Part shown: positions 22,480 through 33,390 of the stretch, piece after piece
Numbering within the stretch: the stretch's first letter is position 1
How the letters are laid out: every line of letters starts with the position of its first letter
The notes under the pieces: model-generated
What the model was told of the DNA's origin: nothing
Database searches by the model: none
Seen by the model: only the letters and a program-made list of their open reading frames with translations
NCBI GenBank assembly: GCA_033060915.1
Contig: CM065392.1
Coordinates: 14,111,501-14,175,500 of the forward strand
Origin: Euryodendron excelsum
Lineage: Eukaryota; Streptophyta; Magnoliopsida; Ericales; Pentaphylacaceae
DNA: 64,000 nt
Direction: 5' to 3'
Translations under genes and position numbers: made by a program

Positions 22480-23990
22480 AGTCTCTCTTTTCAAAAATCT
22501 CTTTTTCAACATACTTTTCTAAAACTCTCCTTTCCAAAGTTGTTTTCAAAAACTCCCTCCAAAAATCTATTTTTCAAAACTCCCTTTTTCAACTCCTTTC
22601 CAAAATCCTCTCCCCAAAATTCAATTTCTAAAAATGCTCCTTAAAAATCTTTCCTAAAAATTCTTTCCAATAATCTCCTTTTAAAACTCTTTCCAAAAAC
22701 TTTCTCTCCAAAATCTTCCCTCTAGAAACTCCTTTCTAGGCTTTCCTTCCAAAAACTTGTTTCATAAAGCACACTTTCCAAAAACTCTTTCCTTAGAGCC
22801 CAAGTCAAGCCCTAGAGCTAACAATTAGGAAACTTTAATTTTCTTTCCAAAAACATGGTTTTCAAACTTGCCTTAAAACCTAGGTTTCCAAAACCCCCTG
22901 TTTTCTACATCAAAATTATATATTTTCAAAAACCTATTTTCTATGTCAAAACTATAGCCTTCCAAATCTAGGGTTTCTAAAACTTTCGCTTTCCAAATCC
23001 TTGTCAAATCAAGTCTTTCCTTTAGAAAACCAAATCCAATCTCTTGTTTAGGAAACTAGATCCAATCCTCTATTTTGGGAAACAAAACCAAAACACTTCT
23101 TCTTAGAAACCAAATCCAAATATTTCCCAATTCAAATCCTTCTTAATCTTCTACTTTTCTAAATCTTAAGTTTCCAAAACATGAACACAAAAATCTTTCC
23201 TAAATTTTAAAACTTAACTTCCACATCTTTCCTAATTCAACCATTTTCTAATTCTATTTCTTTTCAAATCTTAACCTTTCAAATCTAAGATTTCAATTTT
23301 TCCTTAAACTCAACTTTTCCTAATCACAAGATTTTCTAATACTAAAACTCTAAAACTTTCTAAATCTTAAACTTTCTAAATTTTAAATCTTTCTAAAGCC
23401 AAAGCTTTCTAAACTCAAAACTTTCTTAATTCAAAACTTTCTTAAGTTGAAACTTTCTTAATTCAAACCTTTTGTAAATCTTTCCTAATTTAAAATCATT
23501 CTAAAATTCTAAGCTTTCCAAATTCAAAAATTTCTTAACTTGAAACTTTTCAAATTCTAAACCTTTCTTAAACTAAACTTTTCCTAATTCAAAACATTTC
23601 TAAATTCGACATTTCCTATTTCAAAACCTTTCTTAAAACAAAACTTTCCAATTTCAAAACTTTCCTAAATCTAAAACTTTCCTAAGTTGAGATTTTCCTA
23701 TATTGACAACTTTCTTAATTCAAAACTTTCCCAAGTTGAAACATTCCTAAGTCCAAAACTTTCCTAAAATGACACGTTCCTAATTCGAACTTTTCCTAAT
23801 CCGAATCTTTCCTAAATTCCAAGTTTCCTAATCTTCTAAGTCCAATATTTAAGTCATTCTTTTCTAAAATCTTTCCAAGTCAAATCCATTTTTTTTTTCT
23901 AAGTCCTTAAGTCTAGGTTTCCTAAAACCAAGTTTTCCAAAGTCAAGTCTTTTCAAATCTTCCAATCAAAGTTCAATCTCTCAATCTTCC
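22480..23990 (+). repeat. G-poor quasi-periodic tract, Element 2 5' LTR
   Basis: CTTTCCTAA / ACTTTCTTAA units as in the other LTRs. Confidence 0.75.
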
Positions 23991-24703
23991 AATTCAATCT
24001 CTTTCTTCCAATCAACTTTTCTATTCTCAATCGGACTCTTGTCCGAACTACGACTGACCTGATTCCTCCAAAAGGATACGTAGGCAACCCTCATGGGCGC
24101 GGTCACAACATTTTTCAAATTTTTAATTTCACAATATTTTTTAAATTTCTATTTCTACAACTTCTTTCCAATCTTCAATCCTACAATTTTCTTCAAGTTT
24201 CCAATTCCGTGATTTATTCCTATTTTCAATCTTCAGTTTCAATTTCTGAAACCTTTTTTCCAAATTTAAACTTCTATCTCTTTCTTTTCAAATCAAATCA
24301 ATCTCTTTCCAAATCTATTTTCCAACTTTCTTTTCTTGCACTTGCATATCATGCATCATGTTAGTTTCTTTTCAAACATTCTTTTTCAAAGTGGTCAGGA
24401 TTAGTTATTTGTTAGTTGAAGACTCTCATAGGTGAATCTAGGATAAATAGACATGTAGGTACTGAAAGGGCGGGGTAGGGTGATGGCTTAGTGTGTCTTC
24501 CCTACACGTAACCAACCTCCGAACCTAGATCGTTGTTTTCGAAAGACTAAAAGAAGTTATTTTTCTAAAAAGGGCTAAATGTTTTCTAAAGGTTGCCAAA
24601 CAACCTGTTTTCTTAAAAACCCTCTCTTGAGGTGGTATTTTCAAAAAACCTTTTTTCAAAAACCCTAAGTGTAGTTTTTGGATTACGCTTAGTTTTTAGG
24701 TGA

Positions 24704-24738
24704 CCTAACTCACCTTAATCAAGTTAGGTGGCGACTCC
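24704..24738 (+). other. Stem-loop plus PBS-like decamer, Element 2 5' LTR
   Basis: CCTAACT (24704-24710) pairs with AGTTAGG (24722-24728), immediately followed by TGGCGACTCC (24729-24738). 151 bp separate it from the LTR end. Confidence 0.6.
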
Positions 24739-24891
24739 AAATCTTTTCTAAAAGCCCTTCATTCAAATCTATTTTCAATTCAAACTTAGTCACACTCATT
24801 CTTTTAGGAGGGTGAGTTCTAACGAGAGAGTACAACATTTTTTCCGCTTGTGTGTGTATTTCTCGAGTGCAAAAAATCTGGGCGCGACAGC

Positions 24892-24908
24892 TCGCGACTT
24901 CACTGGGA
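24892..24908 (+). other. Element 2 primer-binding site (three mismatches)
   Basis: TCGCGACTTCACTGGGA against TGGCGACTCCACTGGGG, two bases after the LTR end. Confidence 0.8.
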
Positions 24909-25262
24909 ATACTTAAAGGGTTAGGCCGTAGCCATGTCTATTTACCCTTCAACCATGTAGAGTCTCCAATTAACTTGGTTCAATCCTATTCACTTTAAAT
25001 TTTCAAAACCAAATTTTTAAAATTGTTTTCAAAAAACATGCATTTATTCATATTATCTTGTATTATGTTTGCCATCCACATACTAACAATTGAATATTTG
25101 TTTTGTAGGTACACATTTTGTTTAAATTTATTAACTGCTATGCATGAATGTGATGAACAGGATGAATGAGAGTTGTTGGGCTCTTTCCTCTGCTTTTAAA
25201 AATCACACACACACTGCATGTGCACTTGCATTCTACATACTTGCATTATTACCTTGATGTGA

Positions 25263-25280
25263 CCTTTCTAGTTAGAAAGG
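25263..25280 (+). other. Conserved leader hairpin, Element 2
   Basis: CCTTTCTAGTTAGAAAGG, identical to Element 1. Confidence 0.65.
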
Positions 25281-26175
25281 GGGAATGGTATATTAGTTGT
25301 GGGCAAGATGCTGTGTCAGTTTCTAGCCTACGGCCTCTTGATGGTTCCCCCACTCGAATCACCAACTGATCATGGCACCACCTCGGGGAGTGGGCCTAGG
25401 TTGGAAGATCCGAGGACCGAGCCTTTTTAGAACGCATTAGTCAACCCTCAACCTCATACTCATATAGATACCATGCATAGCAAAACCTCTACCGGATTTA
25501 AGACACGAGCATTGTTTTCAGAACCACGGAGGAAAGGGCAACTGCTCTTACTTTCATTTATACCGGCTTATTCCTGTTGTTATAATGCCTGTATTCTTAC
25601 TGTTATAATGACCCTCTAACTGCTCATGCATGCACCTTTACCTTACTATTGCATTCTCTCTCCTTATACTCTTATTATATCCATGCTCATACATTCAATA
25701 TCCCATGTCAAGACAAGAGTTCCAAGTAACTCAAGTCACTGCATTCTCATGCATATGATCAACCCATAGAGAGTGATACCAAAGTCATTCTCCCTTGCAT
25801 TAAACCTGCTTAAACCCTAAGGGTTCCCATATAAGCCTAAGGATTCATTGCATGCATCTCAATTTATTCCATAAGAGGGGCCCCAATCCCTCTATACTCA
25901 TGGAGATAGGATTGCCATGAAGACAAGGGGCAACCAATCAACAAGGTCTCTCAACGACCTCCTCGACATCAAATCCAAGGAAGGCGAATCCGAAGACTCA
26001 AGAGTAGTTTAGGGTTTTCCTTTGTAAAAGTAGATAGGTGGAAGTCCAAAGGAAAATGTTCCCCCTCCCCCTATTAAAATGTATTTCAGTTCTTTTGTAT
26101 CTTAAACCCAAAATTTAATGTACTTCTTTACTTTTATGAATGAATGCGTGGATGGCTGAAGGTTCCTACTTGATG

Positions 26176-26330
26176 GTAAGGTATCCGCATACAAGGGCAA
26201 ACCCCCTATCTCTAAAAGTGAGCCAATACATCATGCTTAGTTTCCTTCCTAAAGAGAGGCACCCTAGAGTATGCATTGCATAAAGACTTGTCAAGATAAA
26301 ACACTGACTCTTTCCTTTTGTTGGTTTTAG
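26176..26330 (+). other. Candidate leader intron, Element 2
   Basis: GTAAGG at 26176 to TTGGTTTTAG ending 26330, about 45 bp before the gag-like start. Same layout as 16187-16374. Confidence 0.3.
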
Positions 26331-26375
26331 GTACCTCCCCTCTTTCCCTCTGTCATTACGGCTAAAATCTCAGAA

Positions 26376-27644
26376 ATGCTCATGGAGTCACTTATAATAG
26401 ACACCTTAACTCTACTACTAGCAGAAGCGAAAGGAGTCAGACACAGGATGACTAAAATGGAAGGCATGCTTTCTTCACTCTTATCCCACGCAACCCATGA
26501 GCAAGCAAAGTCCTCGCAGGCCGAAACCCATGATGGATGGAAAAGGATGAAGAAGGAAGACCATGACTATGCTGCCACCATTGCTTACCAATGATCTCCC
26601 CAGGTCGAGGGCCTTGCTCGGATACCTTTCAAACCAACCCCTAACCAAACACAAGGATTATATGATCTCTCCTTCGGATATCATCCCAACCCATTTGGCC
26701 CTACCACCGAAAATTGTCCCATTTTGAAACATAGAACCCGAAGCCCTTTCAATTCTCAAACCATCAACCCGGTTGTGACCTCACCAAAGCTCGGTCCCCA
26801 ATCATCAAAAACATCTGCAACACCTCCTCGGCCTAGGCGAACAAGTGGGAAAAAGCAAACATTTACTAAACTCGTATGCTCACAGACCGCGGCCTACTTT
26901 GGCCTTTTAGCAGCTGGATATCTTAAACCTATACTTGCCCGACCCTAGCCCAATCCTCTGCCTCATTACTTCAAATCTGCAGCTAGCTGTAAGTATCATT
27001 TGGATAGCCAAGGACATGACGCTGAAGATTGTTTAACCCTCAAGCATAAGATTCAAGACCTGATAGATAACAAGATCATTGGGGTATGACCAGCAAATCC
27101 TTCTCCGAACGGCCTTACAGACCCTCCACTGGACCACACCGTCAACATCGTTACAAAGTTTGGTAACAACAAGGTTTGTTTTGCTGCATGCCAAGAGATA
27201 TATTACAAGGATAGGGAGGAGATGGAATGCGACGATATGGAACAGAGTCGTACTCGGTTACGATGCAACCCCGATAAAATGCCAACCCTCGAAGACAAAC
27301 TCGCATATGAATCTGTGAAGAAAATTAACCAGGAGCTATCCAAACTAGGTAATAAAAATCTCCCATTGTGTACACCTGAGGAGCACTGAGCCCCGGTTGG
27401 AGGCTAGAGCAGAAAACCCCGGGTTTGACCTATCAAGCTGGACGAAGACGAGTCGCCCGAGTGGTTTGTTAGAGAAACTCTGGAGCAAACAAATGAAGGC
27501 AAGACGGTCAAGAAAGTTGACAATTACATCATCACCGCCAACTCACTTGGAACTCCGGGAGAAGCATTTACCTATCCTGCCTTTGTTGAAAATCTCAACC
27601 GTGGATGGAATGCAGAGGAGGGCACTGTCCGAAGACCTTACTAA
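26376..27644 (+). pseudogene. gag: Element 2 gag-like pseudogene lacking the capsid core
   Basis: One frame from ATG 26376 to TAA 27642-27644 (about 420 codons) with about six in-frame stops (26592, 26946, 27087 and three close together after about 27385). The N-terminus (MLMESLIIDTLTLLLAEAKG) resembles the coiled N-terminal part of Tat gag. The capsid core clear in Element 1 is missing. A knuckle-like motif CKYHLDSQGHDAEDC with KIQDLIDNKIIG matches the C-terminal gag motif of Element 1. After it come about 190 codons, including DEDESPEWFVRETLEQTNEG and VDNYIITANSLGTPGEAF, whose role I do not recognise. A gag without its core should not assemble particles. Confidence 0.75.
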
Positions 27645-29230
27645 AAATGGGTTCTTTGCAAAAGTGTACAAGAGAGGGGTGTTTTCATCCACTTTCTTTT
27701 TATTCCTTTTACTTCATGTCTTTAAATTAATACTTATATTTTCTTATTGCTTAAGAACTCTATGTTTTCCATAAGAAATGATAATAATAATCAAATAATA
27801 GTCTTTTATTCCATCACGGTTGTCTTATCTTCTCTTGGGAATGGTGGCTACTTTCTATACAAGGGGCATAGTGCATCTTATGGAATGATCCAATTTGAAG
27901 GGATGATAGAATGAGTTAACCACTCACCAAATGATTAGCTTTCCAAGAAAGAGAGGATAGGGATGAGTGAGGATACTACCCAAAGGCAGCACTTGCAAGA
28001 CTCTGAAGCTAAGCGATGTGTGGCTAGTTTATTAAAATGAAGAGGAGTCATCTTTCACTTCCTCACATATAAATAAAAGACTAAGTAAATAAACAAATGT
28101 GCTCATATTCCCTTCGCTTAACCCCTAGTGCCTTACGGAAAGCAAAAATTCTCTTTGCCAACCCAGATCCACCAACTGTCTTCCCCACACTGGGGCAGAT
28201 AATATTTGAGAACTCTAGGAATGGTGTCCACCCTCACTGTGCTAAGGCAGCAATGAAAGCTCTATGGATCAAGCAATCTAATTCAAAGTGAAGAGAGGCC
28301 CTCATTTCATTTCCCATACAGTCAAAAGCAACCCCTTGCCAAACCTGTTGAGCCATCTATCCTTTTTCCAAGAAAACCCCAACCTAAGGATCACCGCCCA
28401 CATTGGGTAGATGGAACTGCCAAGGAAAAGTTCTAAGGAAAAAAGGTCAAAGAATTATTCATTCCATAAAAGAAAAGAAAGGACAAAGCAAAGGAAAGGA
28501 GTTGCCAAGAGGCAAGAGGCCAAAAAAAAAAAAAAAAGAAATCCTTTAAGGAAAGGCTTAAAGAAAATCATGATTGAGTCATCTTCAAAAGCATAATAAG
28601 AGGATCGAAAGAAAAGAAAATCATGTTTATCTCAAAAAGAATATAGAAAGGGTGAGAGAACAAGGTCATTTTCACCCTGAGAAGTCATGTAAAAAGCAAG
28701 GAGGAAATTCAAAGGTGATCCTAGGTTACAAAGAAACCCAGTAGAAACAATAGGTTCGAGCCTTTACCCTTTCTTGCAAAATCCCAAAACCATGGCCTAC
28801 ATTACAACCTTATTAAAGTCCACTCTGATTGAAAATAGATTACTTGATCTAAATGAGCTGGATACATTACCGAAGCTAAGGATGGTATGGATCTAAACCC
28901 TACTGAAAACAACATCGAATTTGAGCCTATATATCCTGTTGAAAACCCCATAACCTAGCCTACATTACGGTCGTGAACAAAGTCTCCTTGGATTGACAGG
29001 ACTAGCCGCTTATCGCTTTGCTGAAGGTTAGGTAAGTTGTTGCTAAAACCCCGAGAGTCGAGAGTTTCAGCCCAATAACCATATACACTAACCCTGAAAC
29101 AGGACTCGGAGGCGGTCAAAAGGTTGAGAAAGGGTCGAAGTGTTATCATCCAATCAAGGTAGGGTTGAGCTAGATGAGAGGCTAGACCCCCGAAAAGGAA
29201 GGAGTTATCATTCCAAAGACTACAAGTTTA
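27645..29230 (+). mobile_element. Element 2 post-gag spacer (no pol)
   Basis: Starts with a T-rich run (27690-27770), then text homologous to the Element 1 spacer at 18100-19300, such as ACTTGCA, GGCCCTCATTTCATTT, AAACCTGTTGAGCCA and ATGGCCTACATTACAAC. No RT or integrase motif in any frame. It takes the place of pol in both copies. Confidence 0.65.
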
Positions 29231-29565
29231 ACAGCACCCTATGTCATTCTATTAACATATTTGTAACATGTACATATGTTTAAAAAAAAAAAATCAGCAT
29301 GGGCTTTGCACACATAGGATATAAATCCCTGTAAAAATAGAAGTCACCAACATCAGCTCATATAATAGATACATAACATCATCATCCATCACATGCATCT
29401 GATCATATACTTAGCTGAAAAGATCATAAATGTATTTGTCTATCCATGCATCTAAATACCATAAATATCCATTTTTGTACAAAATATCAAAATAAAACTG
29501 TCTAACATAAATACATCTCAGGAATAAGGGCAAAAGAAGATCGGAGCCTCCACAAAAGGCATCTG
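29231..29565 (+). mobile_element. Element 2 AT-rich segment downstream of the antisense ORF
   Basis: About 335 bp of AT-rich text (ACATGTACATATGT, a poly-A run at 29281, many ATC/CAT repeats). It would hold the 3' untranslated part of the antisense transcript. No gene seen. Confidence 0.5.
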
Positions 29566-31414
29566 TCACAGGTCAAAGTCGACGTCATCTAGATCGAAAT
29601 CCCCAAAACCCGGCATCAGAGGAGGTGGATAACTACTCGAAGCACCACCATCCTGCAAGGAAGATAGAACCAAAATTAGCCATATGAAAGTAGAACTAAA
29701 CAACAGCAGAGTAAACAGAAGAAGTAGAGAAAGAATAACATACCCCCCACAGCCCATCTGAGATAACCGAGCCGTTAGGAAAGCTACCTAAACTTGGTAC
29801 TGATCTCGCTTCATTTGATACTAATCCCTCTAGTCTCTCACAGCAATAAACTCGACCTGGGGCACATATCTTCCGTCACGGCGCCACAAGTCAACCACCT
29901 CTTGGCCAACAGTGTACCCACCGACCACTACCTCAAACCAGATGAAGGCACCAACCGAATGAGCCCCAAAGTGTGCAGTGTAGTCTGTATCTAGGGGAAG
30001 TAGGAACTTGGCACCCGGCTGACGCTTCTGATAGGGGATAGGCACTCCCGCCACCAAGGCTCTAAACATATACTCCGGCGGAGCTCCTGCTAACCGGAAC
30101 TCCTCATGAAACTACCGCTAGTGTCAGCTCTCCGAGATAGGACTCCCAAGTATCATCACTGAGAAAAGCAGCCCTCGATAGGGACAACGGGACCAAGTAC
30201 CGGACTGTCTCATAATGAACTAATCCAATGAAGGGCCGCCAAGTCATGTCTCTCACCTCAATCAGCTCCAGTTTAGCCCGGAGCATCACAAAGTCAGTAA
30301 TCTCCGATCACTGGGCTACCCGATCACGAGCCCACCTCAAAGCACGAGGATAGAGGTCATCCTCAGCAACTGCAGGGCAACAAACAGGAAAGTACTCGTA
30401 GCTGCACCAAATGAGAAAGGGCCAGAAACTAGTCATGCTACCCCAACGGGAAGAAGTCCAGACCTGCATCGATCGGAGGAAGCTGCCAAAAGAGAAGGAC
30501 CCCCAATCCAGCTTAGACAGAGCTCCAAGATCAACTACTATACTCACCAAATGACACAGCACGAGTGACTTGTTGTTGTTGCAGAAGCAGCTAAAGATGA
30601 TGTACAAAACAAGTCGCCGTCTCATGATGTCCTGCTTGGTAGGTGATGGCTCAATAGCAAAGGTACGGTCATCCTGACTGATCCAAGAGACTGGGAAGGT
30701 AGAACGCTCAGGAGGAGGCAAGTCCAACAGCAAACAGGCCTCGTCCCTACTGACTGGATGCAGGGTGATCCGCCGACCGACAAACAAAAGCCCTGTGATG
30801 ATCGTCCAATCCAAGGGAGTGGGACCTAGCTCGAAGCCAACAAAGTGGAAGGTCCCGGTCTCTCCAAACCATCTCTCAACCAATGCCAGTACTAAATGTA
30901 GGTTCAAGCGGTTAGCCTGTAATCCCATGAAGGTGCCAAATCTGATCTCCGCTAAGAAGGCACGATATGATGAGGCAGCCCGTGGCATGGTCACAAAAAC
31001 CTGATGAACAGCCCCTTTGAAAGTTGTATGTACCTGGGGAGGGGGCATATGTTGTCTGGAGTATACACTGGGGTGATAAGCCAAATCCCCGAGTGATGGG
31101 ACATCCGGTATCTGCAGATCTCCCAAATCAGCATCCGTCTGCCTATGCCTGGAGGAAGCTCTCCCATAACTGGTCACCTGATCCCCAAGGCCCGGTACCT
31201 CCTCGTCGGTACCAATCTCCTCTACGAAAGCCTGCTCAGCTGGGGAAAAAGGGTCGACAGATGGCCTACTCCCCCGACCACTCTAACTAGATGTTGCCTG
31301 CCCAGTAGACCGTCGACTACCCCTAGACCGACTGGAGCCGCTAGCGGAATTTGTCCAAGCCGTCTTTCCCGAACGACGTCTCCTCTCAGAGCCATCATTG
31401 CCCGCAACTGCCAT
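29566..31414 (-). pseudogene. Antisense plant mobile domain (PMD) pseudogene in Element 2
   Basis: Opposite strand to gag. It starts at ATG 31412-31414 (MAVAGNDGSERRRRSG, a basic serine/arginine-rich N-terminus), then an acidic stretch, then a domain matching the aminotransferase-like plant mobile domain: LALVERWFGETGTFHFVGFE, GPTPLDWTIITGLLFVGRRI, and W/F-rich helices to about 30310. Breaks: TAG at 31283-31285, TGA at 30308-30310, a frameshift near 30070-30105 (frame resumes with MFRALVAGVPIPYQKRQPGA), further stops near 29800-29830. A 91-nt intron (29653-29743) precedes a last exon ending FDLDDVDFDL. Antisense ORFs of this family are known between pol and the 3' LTR of some Tat/Ogre lineages; host PMD proteins act in silencing and development. 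Function in the element is unknown. Confidence 0.8.
29653..29743 (-). other. Spliceosomal intron in the antisense PMD pseudogene (91 nt)
   Basis: The minus strand starts GTATGT (29743-29738) and ends TATCTTCCTTGCAG (29653) with a T-rich body. It joins into the short acidic last exon. A six-G run at the donor leaves the exact phase uncertain. Confidence 0.6.
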
Positions 31415-32765
31415 CCTGTAAAGGTAAGGCAAGGTAAAAGGTGTGAATGTACCATATATGCAATAAATAATAACATAATAAAGCAAAATAAAATAAACAA
31501 CTAACACAAAAAATAATAATAATAATAAATAAATAACAAGATTTCAAATGATAAGTCAAAAATGAAATTTTCACACATCTTGATTTTCCAAATCAAATCT
31601 CAAGGGTTTTCTGTCTTTTTCCTTCAAAAAGATTTTATTTCTAAAAATTTTTTCTAACTCTTTCCTTAATTTCTAAAAATTTCGGCAGAGTTTCATTTAA
31701 AAATGGCCCCAACAACACCCATGACATCAACACAAAACACAAATTGTGCACTTCATAACGTTACAATCACATAACATCCGCACTCGCGCACATTTTTCAA
31801 TTTTTCAAAATTTTCAAAACGTATATTTTATTTTTCCAATAAATCAATGGTTTTCAAAGTTATCCTAAAATTTCTCAAAATCACCTCAAATGTTTTCCAA
31901 AAATATTCCAATATTTTTTCAAATTTCAAAATCTAAAAATTTCATCAATCTCTCAAGTTTTCTTAATTTTCCTAATTTTCTAAATATTTTTCTATTTTTC
32001 AAAAAATCAAAAATTCACTAAGTTTTCAAAAAATACAAAACTTCACACGGTTGTTAAGCACATTTTTCTAAGGCACATTGCACAAATATGTAGCCAGAAA
32101 ACCCAATGCCCAAGTCTATAAAAACAAATTCACTATTCCTGTAGAAAACCCTCTTCACGTAATTATGAAAAGTCACTCAAATTCAATCAAACAAGCACCA
32201 AAATGCAAAAATAATATCACCATCATGTTCAAAACATATCAAAACATCAATTTCCACTATTCACATGATTCAAACGAAATTCTACACATCAAAATCAACA
32301 AAATTTGAAAACTCACATTTTTGGAGTTCTCCGGCAAAATCTTCTCTTCCGGCGACTTTTCCGGTGACGTGGTCTCCTTCCGGCAATCACCCGTGGTCTC
32401 CAAGAAGTGCCCCTTCAATGTTCAAGTCGGTTTCCCCGCAAACACTCTCGATTCTCCACAAACTCTTCAAAATGCCGTAATTGTTCGAACTAGAAATTTT
32501 TTTGGTTTTGTTCCCAAGCTTGGCACCACTAGCAAAGGCGCCAAGCTTCTTCTGCCAAAGGCGCCACTCCTAGTAGCGCCAGTGTCCAATTCTAGGCATC
32601 TTTGCCCTCTTTCCTGCCAAATCTCATTTTTGAAAGCCTTTTTCTTCCGATATCCATTTCCGACCCCTGTTGTTGAAAAATTCCCAATGTCCGTCCCTCC
32701 GACAACCTTGCAGTCAACATGGGACTCTTACTTCATTGTTTTTTGTCTTTGACAAGCAAAGACAG
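31415..32765 (+). mobile_element. Element 2 3' region upstream of the polypurine tract
   Basis: 31510-32300 is very AT-rich with TTTTCAAAA-type repeats. 32320-32410 holds several CCGG(C/T)GA-type motifs that on the minus strand resemble a plant gene 5' end upstream of the antisense ORF. 32515-32590 holds a piece resembling the LTR palindrome cluster (GGCACCACTAG, GGCGCCAAG, GGCGCCACTCC, AGCGCCAG). No protein-coding signal of its own. Confidence 0.55.
32517..32590 (+). repeat. U3-like GGCGCC module outside an LTR
   Basis: Order and orientation resemble the LTR clusters (CTTGGCACCACTAG, then GGCGCCAAG, then GGCGCCACTCCTAGT, then AGCGCCAG), but it is in the internal 3' region about 200 bp upstream of the 3' LTR. 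Confidence 0.5.
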
Positions 32766-32783
32766 AAAAAAAAAAAAAAGGGG
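32766..32783 (+). other. Element 2 polypurine tract
   Basis: A run of A followed by GGGG, then CAGC and the LTR start. In Elements 1 and 3 the equivalent is GAAAAAGAGGGG, so the A-run here has expanded. Confidence 0.85.
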
Positions 32784-33040
32784 CAGCTGTAAGCACCCCA
32801 TTTTTGACCACTTGGCAGTCTACACTCCATCCAGACTTGTACTCAAGTCAATATGGATGTATTCCAATCGAAACCAACTCTCCATGTCTAAATCTCGTCT
32901 GTCCATCGCTTCGCAGGCTCACGAGGCCCAAATAGAGGCAAAATGACCAAAATGCCCTTAGGGGCATTGTCCTTTCCAATTCCAATTCTAATCCCTCTCT
33001 CGAGACAGTTGATTCCTCGAGACGGTAAATCTACTCCAAC

Positions 33041-33390
33041 CAGGCACGTCTTTCCGAAGACGGTAAGTCCCCTTTCCAATTCCAAATCAGGCACTTCTTT
33101 CTGAAGACGGTGAGTCCCCTTTCCAATTCCAAATCAGACACGCCTTTCCGAAGACCGTAAGTCCCCTTTCCAAATTCCAACTCAAGCACGTCTTTCCAAA
33201 GACGGTAAGTCCCCTTTTCAATTCCAAATCAGGCACGTCTTTCTGAAGAGGATAAGAGCCTTTTCCAATTCCAATCCCTTTCTCGAGACCGTTGATTCCT
33301 CGAGACGGTAAATCTATTCCAATCAGGCGCATCTTTCTGAAGACGATAAGACCCATTTCCAATTCCAACCCCTCTCTCGAGAAAATTTAT
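33041..33390. repeat. U3 minisatellite, about 48-bp units (about 6 copies)
   Basis: Same unit as 20124-20360 (GGCACGTCTTTCC ... GGTAAGTCCCC), starts near 33041, 33090, 33139, 33186, 33234 and a diverged one near 33325. Confidence 0.85.

Larger units (their letters stand above)
19866..24889 (+). mobile_element. Element 2 5' LTR (5024 bp)
   Basis: Starts TGTAAGCAATCCATTTTTG (one change from CACC) and ends GGGCGCGACA. U3 is about 1.69 kb to the TATA box and holds the hairpin array (20124-20360). Then come the palindrome cluster, a 23-C run, the G-poor tract and the U5 end. Confidence 0.93.
24909..26375 (+). mobile_element. Element 2 leader (untranslated)
   Basis: Aligns along most of its length with the Element 1 leader: hairpin at 25263-25280, TTGTGGGCAAGATG, GTGTCAGTTTCT, GAGGGGCCCCAATCCCTC. 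It has no reading frame shared with the other copies. Confidence 0.75.
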
